Notes: generated from the sequence alone by a model not told the origin. A stretch of 35,175 nucleotides of DNA from Elusimicrobiota bacterium (GCA_016928195.1 JAFGLF010000045.1:1-35175); one strand, 5' to 3'; positions 26,101 to 34,118 are shown, counted from the first letter of the stretch. Translations and numbers: made by a program.

Positions 26101-26339
26101 TAGTTATCTATCCCATCTATATTTTTCAATGCATCCTCTATAGGAATAGTAACAAGCTTTTCTACTTCCTGCGGGGATGCACCCGGATAAATAGTTCTTG
26201 CAAATACCCAATCAAGCTCTACTTCAGGAAAATCTTCACGCTGCATTTGAATGGTGACTACGGTTCCTACAATAATTGCTATAACAGTAAGCAGATCAAC
26301 AAGCACCCTCTGTTTGATTGAAAATTTAGCTAAGTTCAT
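23118..26339 (-). CDS. RND-family efflux permease
   Basis: This 1073-residue inner-membrane transporter of the AcrB/CzcA superfamily is driven by protons. It has the N-terminal membrane helix followed by the RTIYPGASPQEVEKLVTIPIE signature, two large periplasmic halves, and helix clusters near 335-470 and 870-1060. The proton-relay aspartates D397 and D398 lie in GMIVDDAIVVSENVYR, typical of the drug (HAE) type. A hydrophilic stretch near 485-530 is longer than usual. It overlaps the TolC gene by four bases. No membrane-fusion adaptor is encoded in the operon. The substrate is unknown. Confidence 0.93.
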   Translation of the reverse strand: MNLAKFSIKQRVLVDLLTVIAIIVGTVVTIQMQREDFPEVELDWVFARTIYPGASPQEVEKLVTIPIEDALKNIDGIDNYSSVSREGVSFIFIELDPDLSNRNKVINDITRDVDKVEIPEDAEDPDVEELSIMHPLIEISFTGEGIPEKELRGYVDNFEDILKNIKGVGSTDKVGWRDKEISIEVDPSNLEKYYISLAQVIRSIQNQHLNLPGGKLKSGTKELILRTVGELQTADEFKDIIIRTNSDGKYLRVKDVAQVQETFEEQERIYKTNGKISINITPKRKKSGDTIKIVDEIRKQAAIYKETLPKNVSIDFINDIAFYVKRRLNVLISNGVLGLGLLMLTLLVFLNIRIALVTAIGIPFAGLTAMLFMSFFGVSLNLVTMFGLILVVGMIVDDAIVVSENVYRYMEEGMSVKDATITGASEVAAPVTTTILTTTAAFLPLMFVSGIMGKFLRVFPMAVIFCLTASLFEALIILPAHLAEWSKPLKSKHPQGISQQPAIKTETKSLLVRIFFFPIKVFTSLKYYFSASDRKGSESRWFQKLLNTYKKILNYSIERRYRMCFFAFLVLIGAIIFSIKVMPFKLFPTIVEIFYVRMETEEGTSLEETNKAISIVEQGILKLSKDEMENVTTTVGFSGEIGGGPFDKHGSKYAQCVVYLTPENSRKRKADTIIAELRNTIKKEDLPSDVVNLEFEKLRDGPPVGKPVSVQIRGDDYKTLLEISEKIVNFLKTVDGVEDIKSDYELDKEEIQITINKKEAARLGLNVRQIASTIRYAFEGGVATTMRKGDEDIDVIVRLPEQYRNNIEVLKNLTIPNNMERLIKLNRVAYFNKYQGIQTLNHEEGKRTITVTANVDEDKITSVEANKKLIEKFKDASKEYPGYQIISGGEWEDTQESIESMFKAFAVAFMLIYMILATQFRSFIQPLIIMVSIPFGLIGVIFSLYFHGEPVSLMAMFGMIGLTGVVVNDSLILIDFVNKRREKGLDGRQSVQDAGQTRLRPILLTSITTIIALIPLIYGIGGEEPFVRPAAIAMAFGLLAATFLTLVIVPCVYLIVDDIRGYNSRRNNKKQNV

Positions 26340-27811
26340 CTAATAACTCCAGTAATCAGTTTTAAATCTACAATTGCTTTATAATATTCTGTCAGTGCTT
26401 TAAGCGAATCAATCTCAGCGCGGTTCAGATCGTCGTGATAGGTTAATATCCATTGAATTGAAGAGCGTCCCTGATTGAATTTTAATTCTTCAAGCTGTAA
26501 TTTCTTTTTCTGTAATTCTAATGCTTTAAAAGTTGCTTTTACATACAATGCCTGTGTATTTATACTGCGGGTAATACCTTTACATTCCGTTATAATAGAA
26601 AGTTTCTTATCTTCCCGTTCATCGAGGTTTTTTTTGTATTCATATTCGCTTTGTTTTAATATACTGCTGTTAAGTTTTCTGAAAGGGAAAATGCTTAAGT
26701 TTAGTCCAATATACCATGTCGGGTTATCTATGGATGCGATAGCACTGTAATTGTCACCCCAGCTTTTGTCTGAGTTGCTTGATCCGTACCGGGTTGCCAG
26801 ATCAAGTGATGGGAGGCGTTCGTTTCTTTTTACCTCGGTATCGAATAAACTCATTTCTATACTATTTTCTATTATTTTTAAATCCGGTCTTTGTTTTAGT
26901 GCCTTTTGGATAGTTTCATCTTCGTGCAATTCATGATGTTCGAATTTTTCGGGCAACTCCATCACAAAAAAACAGTTTTTATCTCCAGGCAGACCTATTA
27001 TTTTCTTCAGATTATCCTTTGCGTCTTTTACGGAGTTTTCTGCCAGTAAAATGGATGCTTCACGTACGGTTACTGCAGCTTCGGTAGCTATGATATCCAC
27101 TTCTTCAACCAATCCGTCTTTCAGCTTTTCCTTGTTGATTGCAAGGAGTTTTTTAGACCGTTCCAGAAATATTTTTTGGATTCTGAGGTTTTCCTCGGCA
27201 AAGTTTAGGGAAAGAAGAGCTTTTTCTATATTGTTTGCAAGAATATTTTTCTGCAAAGTTAAAGCCAGGTCTGCAGTATCGCTGCCTATTTTTGATATAT
27301 GTATGGATTTCTTATCATTGTTGCCTGCGAAATTTTTTATAAGCGGCTGGGTATAAGACAAAGTTATATCCGAATCATATGTCGGATTAAAGGACTGGAA
27401 TATGGAATCGCTGTCGGTTTTTTCGTTTGACCAGTCCAGTCCTAAGCTTCCTCCTGTGTAATGAAACTTTTTATTGAGACCTATACTTATACTGTCTTTT
27501 TTAGTTTTTGTTCCGTATAACGGGTTTGTACCTGAAGTTTCAATATCGGTTTTTCCTACACTGGCGGTTATCATCGGTTCGTATTGGGATTTAATTTGTT
27601 CAGTTGCTTCCTTTGAGGAAAGTATATCATAATTGGATTTTTTGATTCCAAAGTTATTTTTAAATCCAAGTTCTATACATTTTTCCAATGAAAGAGTAAT
27701 TTGTTCTTCCTGCCCCGCTGAGGCAGGGCGAAGCTCGCCTTCGGCGGCCCCTTTAATGGGAAAAATCAGAGTTAATAATAAAATAACAATTAACAATTTA
27801 GGTTTTATCAT
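26336..27811 (-). CDS. TolC-family outer membrane factor
   Basis: This 491-residue outer membrane channel protein begins with a signal peptide (MIKPKLLIVILLLTLIFPIKG, cleavage near AA-E at 22-24). It has two outer membrane efflux protein (OEP) repeats with long coiled-coil helices, such as ILSSKEATEQIKSQYEP and the C-terminal LQKKKLQLEELKFNQGRSS. Residues 24-34 (EGELRPASAGQ), directly after the signal peptide, are encoded by a GC-rich palindromic element (27709-27745). It follows padR by 31 bases and overlaps the RND gene, so the pair should form an export system. Confidence 0.92.
   Translation of the reverse strand: MIKPKLLIVILLLTLIFPIKGAAEGELRPASAGQEEQITLSLEKCIELGFKNNFGIKKSNYDILSSKEATEQIKSQYEPMITASVGKTDIETSGTNPLYGTKTKKDSISIGLNKKFHYTGGSLGLDWSNEKTDSDSIFQSFNPTYDSDITLSYTQPLIKNFAGNNDKKSIHISKIGSDTADLALTLQKNILANNIEKALLSLNFAEENLRIQKIFLERSKKLLAINKEKLKDGLVEEVDIIATEAAVTVREASILLAENSVKDAKDNLKKIIGLPGDKNCFFVMELPEKFEHHELHEDETIQKALKQRPDLKIIENSIEMSLFDTEVKRNERLPSLDLATRYGSSNSDKSWGDNYSAIASIDNPTWYIGLNLSIFPFRKLNSSILKQSEYEYKKNLDEREDKKLSIITECKGITRSINTQALYVKATFKALELQKKKLQLEELKFNQGRSSIQWILTYHDDLNRAEIDSLKALTEYYKAIVDLKLITGVIR
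27709..27745. repeat. Palindromic element embedded in tolC
   Basis: CCTGCC (27709-27714) pairs with GGCAGG (27722-27727), then GGCGA-agc-TCGCC (27727-27739), then GCCTTCGGC (27737-27745). It is a compact GC-rich set of palindromes in an AT-rich gene, placed in frame just after the signal peptide. Confidence 0.65.
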
Positions 27812-27842
27812 AATTCTGTATTCTGCATTTTTAATTGTCTTT

Positions 27843-28403
27843 TTAATGTTGTTTTAATACCGTTTCCCATGCTTTGATTGTTTTAACCTTTGAAATCAAG
27901 TACTGTGTTTCATTTACCGCTGTTTGTATGCGTTTAAGACAGGAATCTATAATATAAAACCAATTGAATGGTACAAATTTTTTGTGTAAATGGTATATTT
28001 CGTTAACCATAGCCAAATGAGCTTCCAACTGCTCCTTTCTTTTAATTAAAGCTTCCAGAGCTTTTTTCGGGGGGATATTGGTTATAAATCCCACAGACAA
28101 CAGGAATACAACATTACTATGTGGTACTATTTTTATTAGGCCATCTTCAACAAGGGCAGCCAATTCCTTAATGCCTTTGGATGTAATATGATATACTTTT
28201 CGCTCCGGCATATTGCCGACTTTCTCTTTTTTTACGGTAACTAGTCCTTTTTTTTCATAAGCGGTAAGGGTATTGTAAACTGAGGCAATTGCTATGTTTG
28301 CCCATTTATCCATGGACCTCTTTTTTATTTCCTGGTCTATCTGGTAGCCGTGTCTAGGATGTTCTCTTAGAAGTCCGAGTACAGCTAATCTGTTTCTTGT
28401 CAT
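27843..28403 (-). CDS. PadR-family transcriptional regulator
   Basis: This 186-residue protein has the PadR winged helix at residues 1-80 (MTRNRLAVLGLLREHPRHGY, then ASVYNTLTAYEKKGLV and KVYHITSKG) and a C-terminal helical dimerisation region from about 110 (KKALEALIKRKEQLEAHL). PadR proteins often repress neighbouring drug-efflux genes and themselves and are released by the drug. Being first gene of the padR-tolC-RND unit, it is probably the local repressor. A promoter is visible upstream on the minus strand. Confidence 0.92.
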   Translation of the reverse strand: MTRNRLAVLGLLREHPRHGYQIDQEIKKRSMDKWANIAIASVYNTLTAYEKKGLVTVKKEKVGNMPERKVYHITSKGIKELAALVEDGLIKIVPHSNVVFLLSVGFITNIPPKKALEALIKRKEQLEAHLAMVNEIYHLHKKFVPFNWFYIIDSCLKRIQTAVNETQYLISKVKTIKAWETVLKQH

Positions 28404-28464
28404 ATATTTCTCCCGGTCTGTAGAAATATTAGCAATTGTACTATTCTAACTTAGATTAATATAA

Positions 28465-28494
28465 ATTATAATATATTACTGAAATACTTGTCAA
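28465..28494 (-). promoter_or_regulatory. Promoter of the padR-tolC-RND operon
   Basis: Read on the minus strand: TTGACA (28494-28489), an 18-base spacer and TATAAT (28470-28465). Both hexamers are consensus. The imperfect dyad TTAGAATAGTAC/GCTAATATTTCTA lies between the -10 and the padR start, a place where self-repression by PadR would be effective. Confidence 0.8.
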
Positions 28495-28605
28495 GAAGAA
28501 AATGTATATTGTAAAGATTTTATTCGCCGTGTATATAAGGTTTACAGTTTTTTAATCTTAAATCCGCCGTGGCGGAAACCATGAACATTGAGTAGCTTTA
28601 AGGGG

Positions 28606-28634
28606 TTTACAAAATCAGTTTATTTTGGTATAAT
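28606..28634 (+). promoter_or_regulatory. Promoter of the aldolase-PQQ-pabBC unit
   Basis: TTTACA (28606-28611), a 17-base spacer and TATAAT (28629-28634). The transcript would start about 28641, at the edge of the inverted repeat that forms the leader. Confidence 0.8.
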
Positions 28635-28643
28635 GGAAAAAAT

Positions 28644-28717
28644 GCGAATAGCACAAATGATAACGAATATCGCGAATGTGTTTTCGTGTTATTCGGGTGT
28701 TTTATTTGTGTAATTCG
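28644..28717. repeat. CGAATA/ATTTGTG-type interspersed inverted repeat
   Basis: GCGAATAGCACAAAT at the left is mirrored by ATTTGTGTAATTCG at the right, with ACGAATATCGCGAAT and TCGTGTTATTCG in between. It uses the same vocabulary as the repeats at 8064, 17234 and 34119. Confidence 0.7.
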
Positions 28718-28736
28718 ATATAAAATGGGGTGAAAA

Positions 28737-29705
28737 ATGTTTAGACCACAGATTAAAGTAGTTGATTGTACTATCAGAGACGGCGGTTTGATGAATAAAT
28801 CGAATTTTTCGCTTGAGCTTGTCAGGGATGTTTATAAAGCTGTTTGTGATGCCGGTGTAGATATTATTGAGCTTGGTTACCGGAACAGTAAAAAAATGTT
28901 TTCAGTTGACGAATACGGTCCATGGCGTTTTTGCGATGAGGATAATCTAAGAAAAGTAGTAGACGGTATAAAATCAGACAAAACCAAAATCGCGGTTATG
29001 CAGGATGCCCATAAAGCAATTGCAGAAGATATCCTGCCTAAAGAAAAAAGCGTTGTGGATATGATACGTATTGCTACATATGTTAAGGATATTGATAAAG
29101 CGATAAGACTTGCAAACAACGCCACAGATAAGGGGTATGAAGCAACAATAAATGTTATGTCCATATCGGTTGCACTTGAACGTGAACTTGATGAAGCTCT
29201 CCAGCAGATACAGGAGGAAACAAAAATAATAGCATGTTATGTGGTAGACAGTTTCGGTGCTCTTTATAGTGAGGACATTGATTTTTTTGTTGATAAATAT
29301 AAGAAGTATCTTAAGAATAAAGAAGTCGGGGTCCACTGTCATAACCACCAGCAGCTCGGATTTGCCAATACGATTGCCGGTATTATTCGCGGTGCGAATT
29401 ATCTTGACGGTACACTTTATGGTCTTGGCCGTGCTGCCGGTAATTGTCCCCTTGAACTTTTAATAAGTTTTCTAAAAAATCCCAAATTTGATATTCGTCC
29501 TCTTCTGGATATTATAGGGAAAAAAATACTTCCGCTCAATAAAGAGATTTATTGGGGATATGCTGTACCATATATGCTTACCGGTGTTTTAAATCGTCAT
29601 CCTGATGTGGCGATGAAACAGCTTGAAATGCCTGACGAATCACCGGAAAAAAATGATTTTCTTAAATTCTACGAAAAACTCACCGAAGAACAAACTGAAG
29701 ATTAA
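28737..29705 (+). CDS. DRE-TIM metallolyase (4-hydroxy-2-oxovalerate aldolase-like)
   Basis: This 322-residue protein belongs to the HMGL-like family. The N-terminal DCTIRDGG carries the metal-binding Asp and catalytic Arg, and the metal-binding H-x-H is in GVHCHNHQQLGFANT (about 199-213). DGTLYGLGRAAGNCPLE continues the aldolase-type signature. Among relatives it looks closest to 4-hydroxy-2-oxovalerate aldolases rather than isopropylmalate or citramalate synthases, which have longer C-termini. No aromatic meta-cleavage genes are nearby, so the usual catabolic role is doubtful. It starts at ATG 28737 after GGGGTG and is followed three bases later by the beta-propeller gene. Confidence 0.82.
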   Translation: MFRPQIKVVDCTIRDGGLMNKSNFSLELVRDVYKAVCDAGVDIIELGYRNSKKMFSVDEYGPWRFCDEDNLRKVVDGIKSDKTKIAVMQDAHKAIAEDILPKEKSVVDMIRIATYVKDIDKAIRLANNATDKGYEATINVMSISVALERELDEALQQIQEETKIIACYVVDSFGALYSEDIDFFVDKYKKYLKNKEVGVHCHNHQQLGFANTIAGIIRGANYLDGTLYGLGRAAGNCPLELLISFLKNPKFDIRPLLDIIGKKILPLNKEIYWGYAVPYMLTGVLNRHPDVAMKQLEMPDESPEKNDFLKFYEKLTEEQTED

Positions 29706-29708
29706 GAA

Positions 29709-31190
29709 ATGAAAATTATTGGCAGTAAAAAAGAAAACCAGAAAACCAGAAAATATGTTTTTCCTTATCTGGTCATTTCCTTGTTATATTACTTCCTTAT
29801 TTCTTTATTCCATTGTTCTCTTTTTGCCGAGCTGCATGAAGAACCTCTGATAAAAATACCCACATTTTTAGGAAACTGGAGAAGAAATTTCTACGGATTC
29901 AGCAGCGTTCCTAAAAAACTGGATATCATATGGAAAAAACATATCGGAGGAGCTGAATCTGGTTACGGCAAAGGAAAGAGAAAGTGGTATGGTACCGGAT
30001 GGACAGGTCAGCCGCTTATTGTTGAGGAAAACGGTAAAGAATATCTGATAATCGGGACTTTTAATCATCACTTGTATAAACTTGATGCCCGAACCGGAGA
30101 AGAAATATGGAAATATAGATTTGATGATATTATAAAGGCTACACCGACTATTTTTTTTAATCCGGACGCAGACAATAAAGAAAATGAAATTGTGATTCTT
30201 TGCGGGTCGAGAAGAGGGGTTGGAAAACCGCTTAATACGGAAAGTGTTGAGAGTTTTCGTGCGGTATCCTATTTCACCGGAAGGAAATTATGGGGTATAA
30301 AAATTCCAAAGACAGAAAGTAATAGCCGGGATGTTGATGCTTCCGCATTGGTTTATAAAGGAACTATATATATTCCTGCGGAAAACGGATATCTTTATAT
30401 TCTTGATTTAAACGGAGATCTGATAAAACAGGTAAAGCTTTATACCTCAGACGACGTAAAAAAACACAGGAATAATGTTATTGCTGAAGCGTCACCTGCT
30501 CTTTATAATGGAATACTGTATATTGCTTCCGGTTCCGGACATATTTACGGTATAGATACTAATTCTCATGAGATTGTATGGGATTTCTATTGCGGAGCTG
30601 ACATGGAGTCAACACCTGTTATCAATAATTATGGGTGTATGTTTGTTGGGATTGAAAAGGAATATATTAAAGGGAACGGAGGGGTTTTTAAAATTGATTT
30701 AAATAATCCGATTGGTGAGCAGGTAGTATGGTTTTTTCCTACGGAAAATAAAAAGTTTGCCGGATGGTTAGGCGGTGTTGTCGGTTCGGTGGCCATATCA
30801 TCATATCCCGAACCCATCGTGGCGTTTACAGCAATTGACGGTCATGTTTACATTGTATCGCAGGATGAATTTGAGAAGGATCTTGTATTGGGCCCAAATA
30901 AGAAAAATAAATATAAAACACCGAAACTTTTATGGAAAGAAAATATCGGGAGTTCAATCTCTACACCGGTTTTTATAGATAATCATTTAATTGTTGCCGG
31001 TTACGATAAAAAACTACACATATTTGATATTGAAATGACGGATGAAGAGGAAATTTGTGTTACCGAAAGTGACAGTTTTTCAACAACGGGGTCATTTGAG
31101 TCAACTCCGGTGGTTTCGGATATGAAAATCTACATAGGATCGAGAAACGGTTGGTTTTATTGTTTAGGGGAAAACGGAGATAGAAAGTGA
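29709..31190 (+). CDS. Exported PQQ-type beta-propeller protein
   Basis: This 493-residue protein has a hydrophobic N-terminal segment (about 19-43, VFPYLVISLLYYFLISLFHC) that is a signal peptide or anchor. The rest consists of repeated blades of the PQQ-like/outer-membrane assembly BamB type, such as HLYKLDARTGEEIWKYRF, YLYILDLNGDLIKQ, HIYGIDTNSHEIVWDF and KLHIFDIEMTD, each with a following STP or ATP strand. No PQQ-dehydrogenase active site is recognisable, so it is probably a binding or scaffold propeller outside the cytoplasm. It overlaps the next gene by four bases (GTGA), a strange partnership with folate synthesis. Confidence 0.75.
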   Translation: MKIIGSKKENQKTRKYVFPYLVISLLYYFLISLFHCSLFAELHEEPLIKIPTFLGNWRRNFYGFSSVPKKLDIIWKKHIGGAESGYGKGKRKWYGTGWTGQPLIVEENGKEYLIIGTFNHHLYKLDARTGEEIWKYRFDDIIKATPTIFFNPDADNKENEIVILCGSRRGVGKPLNTESVESFRAVSYFTGRKLWGIKIPKTESNSRDVDASALVYKGTIYIPAENGYLYILDLNGDLIKQVKLYTSDDVKKHRNNVIAEASPALYNGILYIASGSGHIYGIDTNSHEIVWDFYCGADMESTPVINNYGCMFVGIEKEYIKGNGGVFKIDLNNPIGEQVVWFFPTENKKFAGWLGGVVGSVAISSYPEPIVAFTAIDGHVYIVSQDEFEKDLVLGPNKKNKYKTPKLLWKENIGSSISTPVFIDNHLIVAGYDKKLHIFDIEMTDEEEICVTESDSFSTTGSFESTPVVSDMKIYIGSRNGWFYCLGENGDRK

Positions 31191-33088
31191 GATATCTGCC
31201 ATCCGATGTTATTCCATATATTTTTAACAATTTTAAAGAATTTATAGTTTTTGAAACAATGAAGTTCGATAAAAAGAATTTTCATTCATATATTTTTGTC
31301 GATCCGGTTGAAACTATAAAGTTATATGATATTAGGAATGTTGGTTCGGTTTTTGGAAAAATCGAGAAGTTTATCTGCGATAAACAATATTATATAGCCG
31401 GATTTTTTTCTTATGAATTCGGCTACGGATTGGATTTTGTTTCAAAAAACGGGGTGGATAATAAATATAATTTTCCATTAGTGTATTTAAATGTTTTTAA
31501 AGATCCGATTATATATAACCACAAAACAGGCAGGTTTTCTCCGCACTTATGCATAAATACAGGTTTTAGATCCGCAGGAAGTGATTATAAAATAACAAAT
31601 GTTTGTTTTAATAATACGGAAAAGGAATATAATAAATCCATAGCAAAAATAAAGAAATATATTTCTAACGGTGATACCTACCAGGTAAACTACACAATGA
31701 AATGCAAGTTTAACTTTAACGGTTCCGTTATAGGATTATATAACAATCTTAAAAAGATGCAGAAAGTATCATATTCTGCCTTTATGAAAACCACGGATTT
31801 CACCCTGTTGTCTTTTTCTCCCGAATTATTTTTTAGTAAAACCGGCAATGCAATAGTAGTAAAACCTATGAAGGGAACAATTTCACGCGGAGCGGACTCC
31901 AATAGAGATAAAAAACAAAGTTGTAAACTTTTTAATAGTATAAAAGACAGAAGCGAAAATGTGATGATAGTTGATCTTCTGAGAAATGATTTAGGAAGGA
32001 TTTCCCAAATAGGGCATGTTAATGTGAAGAAACTTTTTGAAATAGAAAAATATAAAACCCTGTTCCAGATGACTTCTACAATTGTATCGAAACTTTCCCG
32101 CAGAATAACTTTTTATGATCTATTTAATGCGATTTTTCCCTCCGGTTCCGTTACCGGTGCTCCGAAAATACGTACCATGCAGATTATCAGAGAGTTGGAG
32201 AAGGAGCCCCGTGGTGTCTATACCGGTGCAATTGGGTTTTTTACTCCTCATAGAAATGCAATGTTTAATATTGCAATACGTACTGCTGTTATAAAAGATA
32301 AGAAGGGGGAATTGGGTATAGGCAGCGGTATTGTCTGGGATTCGGGAGCAAAGAAAGAGTTTGAAGAATGTAAACTTAAGGCATTGTTTTTACTTACATG
32401 TTTTAAACAGTTTATGCTTATAGAGACGATGCTATGGTCTGGAAAGCAGGGATATGTTTTACTTAAATATCACCTGAATAGATTGAAGAAATCTGCGGGA
32501 TATTTCGGATTTGCATATGATGAAGGAGAAATAAAAAAGAAATTAAATTTGCTTAAAAAAGATTTTTCTATACATGGGGAATATAAAGTACGTTTATTAT
32601 TATCTGTCGATGGAAAAATTTTTATAAGTTTTAAAAAAATAGAGAAGACAAGTAAGAGAAAATTTTTAAAAATTGCACTATCAAAACTTAGGATAGACAG
32701 CGAAAATAAGTTTCTATATCATAAAACTACGTTGAGAAAAATATATGATGTAGAATATAAAAAACACTGCAAATCAGGATATTTTGATGTGTTGTTCAGG
32801 AATAATCTGGGTGAAATAACAGAAGCAAGCAGGGGTAATATATTTATCAAAACCAATGGTAAATATATAACTCCTCCTGTGAAGTGCGGATTGCTGCCGG
32901 GAGTGTTTAGACAGAATTTTATTGAGATAAACAGAGAAAATGTTGAGGAAAAAGTTATAACCATTAATGATGTTAAAAATGCCGATAAGATTTTTTTTAC
33001 AAATTCTGTGGTAGGAATGAAGGAAGTCAAAATTGTTACTATGGATTACAGCGATGAAAAGAAGATGACAGCGGTAAAAAAGACATAA
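31187..33088 (+). CDS. pabB-pabC fusion: Fused aminodeoxychorismate synthase component I and aminodeoxychorismate lyase
   Basis: This 633-residue fusion makes p-aminobenzoate for folate. The start is GTG 31187, overlapping the previous stop. Residues about 110-400 are the chorismate-binding domain: SNGDTYQVNYT, MKGTISRGAD, NVMIVDLLRNDLGRI, FPSGSVTGAPKIRTMQIIRELE split over two conserved segments, and GSGIVWDS. Residues about 405-615 are a class IV aminotransferase-type lyase with the PLP lysine in LYHKTTLRKIYD and TEASRGNIF plus CGLLPGVFR. PabB-PabC fusions are known in several phyla. It needs a PabA glutaminase, which is not next to it. Confidence 0.9.
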   Translation: MRYLPSDVIPYIFNNFKEFIVFETMKFDKKNFHSYIFVDPVETIKLYDIRNVGSVFGKIEKFICDKQYYIAGFFSYEFGYGLDFVSKNGVDNKYNFPLVYLNVFKDPIIYNHKTGRFSPHLCINTGFRSAGSDYKITNVCFNNTEKEYNKSIAKIKKYISNGDTYQVNYTMKCKFNFNGSVIGLYNNLKKMQKVSYSAFMKTTDFTLLSFSPELFFSKTGNAIVVKPMKGTISRGADSNRDKKQSCKLFNSIKDRSENVMIVDLLRNDLGRISQIGHVNVKKLFEIEKYKTLFQMTSTIVSKLSRRITFYDLFNAIFPSGSVTGAPKIRTMQIIRELEKEPRGVYTGAIGFFTPHRNAMFNIAIRTAVIKDKKGELGIGSGIVWDSGAKKEFEECKLKALFLLTCFKQFMLIETMLWSGKQGYVLLKYHLNRLKKSAGYFGFAYDEGEIKKKLNLLKKDFSIHGEYKVRLLLSVDGKIFISFKKIEKTSKRKFLKIALSKLRIDSENKFLYHKTTLRKIYDVEYKKHCKSGYFDVLFRNNLGEITEASRGNIFIKTNGKYITPPVKCGLLPGVFRQNFIEINRENVEEKVITINDVKNADKIFFTNSVVGMKEVKIVTMDYSDEKKMTAVKKT

Positions 33089-33096
33089 AGACGTAT

Positions 33097-33164
33097 CGCC
33101 GAAATCGTAATTTTATCGTTGCTGTCAGTGATTCATCGTTGGTATCGGTAGTTTATCACCGTAA
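33097..33164. repeat. Degenerate ATCG-word spacer between convergent genes
   Basis: Repeated ATCGCCG, ATCGTAA, ATCGTTG, ATCGGTA and ATCACCG words, partly inverted (CGGT/ACCG near the end). It resembles a diverged interspersed repeat. No T-tailed hairpin was found for the pabBC transcript. Confidence 0.35.
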
Positions 33165-34109
33165 TCACAGCCGCTTTAGCGGTCTGCTCCACCAATTGTT
33201 TTGAAATGAAATTTTTTTCTTTCTCTCCAAAAGCCATAATTCTTTTAAGATATCTTTCCTGTTAATACCTATAATTGCTTTTATATCCCTGAGTCTCATC
33301 GGTCTTCTGTAAAGTATTTTTAAAATTTTTTCAGATATATTCAATTTTTTTATGTCTGTTTCGATATGTTTTTTGTCGAGGATTATCTCTGAGGGGCCGC
33401 CGAGGATTTTTTTTATTTTTAGGAGTTCGTTATATTTAAGTGGTTTTATACAAAACTCCGCAGGGGGTCTGTGTATCGTATTTAAGTGGATTTTATCAGG
33501 TTTAATTTTCTGTACTACTTTTTTTAATGCAATAACTTCTTTAAATGAATTATTGATGTTTTTTACAAATAAGATTTCAAGCCAGATTTTTCCAGGGTAT
33601 ATTTTACTGAATGATAATAAGCCATTAATAATTTTTTTAATGTTGAGTTTTTTATGCGGTTTGTTAATCCTTTTGAAATTTAAAATTGCATCCAGCGAAG
33701 GTGCAACTATATCCGCTTTCATAAGGTCATTTCTTACATCTTTTCTGTAAAGAAGGGTTCCGTTTGTCAGAACAACAATAGGAATTTCTGTTATTTTCTT
33801 AATTTTAGAGATTATTTTTCCGAGATTTGAATTTAAAGTGGGTTCTCCGCTCCCGGAAAATGTAAGATAGTCTATTTTAACTTTCTCCGTCACAGGCGGA
33901 TCCGCCTTCGGAGGAGATCCTAGGATTTTTTTTAATTCTTTTAAAACCGGATTTACTGCAATATAGGGTTTTCTCTGGATGGTCAGATCGGTTGTTTTAC
34001 CGATCTGACAGTATATACAGTTAAGTGTGCATTTTTTTCGGGGGATTATATCAATCCCGAGTGATTTCCCGAATCTTCTAGATGGAACCGGCCCAAAAAT
34101 ATATCTCAT
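33165..34109 (-). CDS. Radical SAM protein (COG0731-like)
   Basis: This 314-residue radical SAM enzyme has the [4Fe-4S] motif C27-x3-C31-x2-C34 (KKCTLNCIYCQIG) right after FGPVPSRRFGKSLGID, a start typical of the COG0731 group related to wyosine-base synthases. LTFSGSGEPTLNS is the SAM-contact GGE-like strand. The substrate is unknown. Residues 64-75 (GSPPKADPPVTE) are encoded by a palindromic stretch containing GGCGGATCCGCC (33895-33906) and look inserted. A C-terminal winged-helix-like part (LRDIKAIIGINRKDILKELWLLE) may bind nucleic acid or be regulatory. Confidence 0.88.
   Translation of the reverse strand: MRYIFGPVPSRRFGKSLGIDIIPRKKCTLNCIYCQIGKTTDLTIQRKPYIAVNPVLKELKKILGSPPKADPPVTEKVKIDYLTFSGSGEPTLNSNLGKIISKIKKITEIPIVVLTNGTLLYRKDVRNDLMKADIVAPSLDAILNFKRINKPHKKLNIKKIINGLLSFSKIYPGKIWLEILFVKNINNSFKEVIALKKVVQKIKPDKIHLNTIHRPPAEFCIKPLKYNELLKIKKILGGPSEIILDKKHIETDIKKLNISEKILKILYRRPMRLRDIKAIIGINRKDILKELWLLERKKKISFQNNWWSRPLKRL
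33887..33925. repeat. Palindromic element embedded in the radical SAM gene
   Basis: The perfect 12-base palindrome GGCGGATCCGCC (33895-33906) is followed by TCCGCCTTCGGA (33901-33912) and GGAGGAGATCC. It encodes a Pro-rich 12-residue loop before the conserved IDYLTFSGSGEP strand. Confidence 0.6.
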
Positions 34110-34118
34110 ATTAACTAC

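Larger units (their letters stand above)
28404..28736. other. Divergent intergenic region between padR and the aldolase-like gene
   Basis: This 333-base gap has no gene. It holds the padR promoter (minus strand), an imperfect AT-rich dyad next to it (about 28422-28453), a GC palindrome TCCGCC-gt-GGCGGA (28563-28576), the plus-strand promoter at 28606-28634, and an interspersed inverted repeat (28644-28717). Confidence 0.8.
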
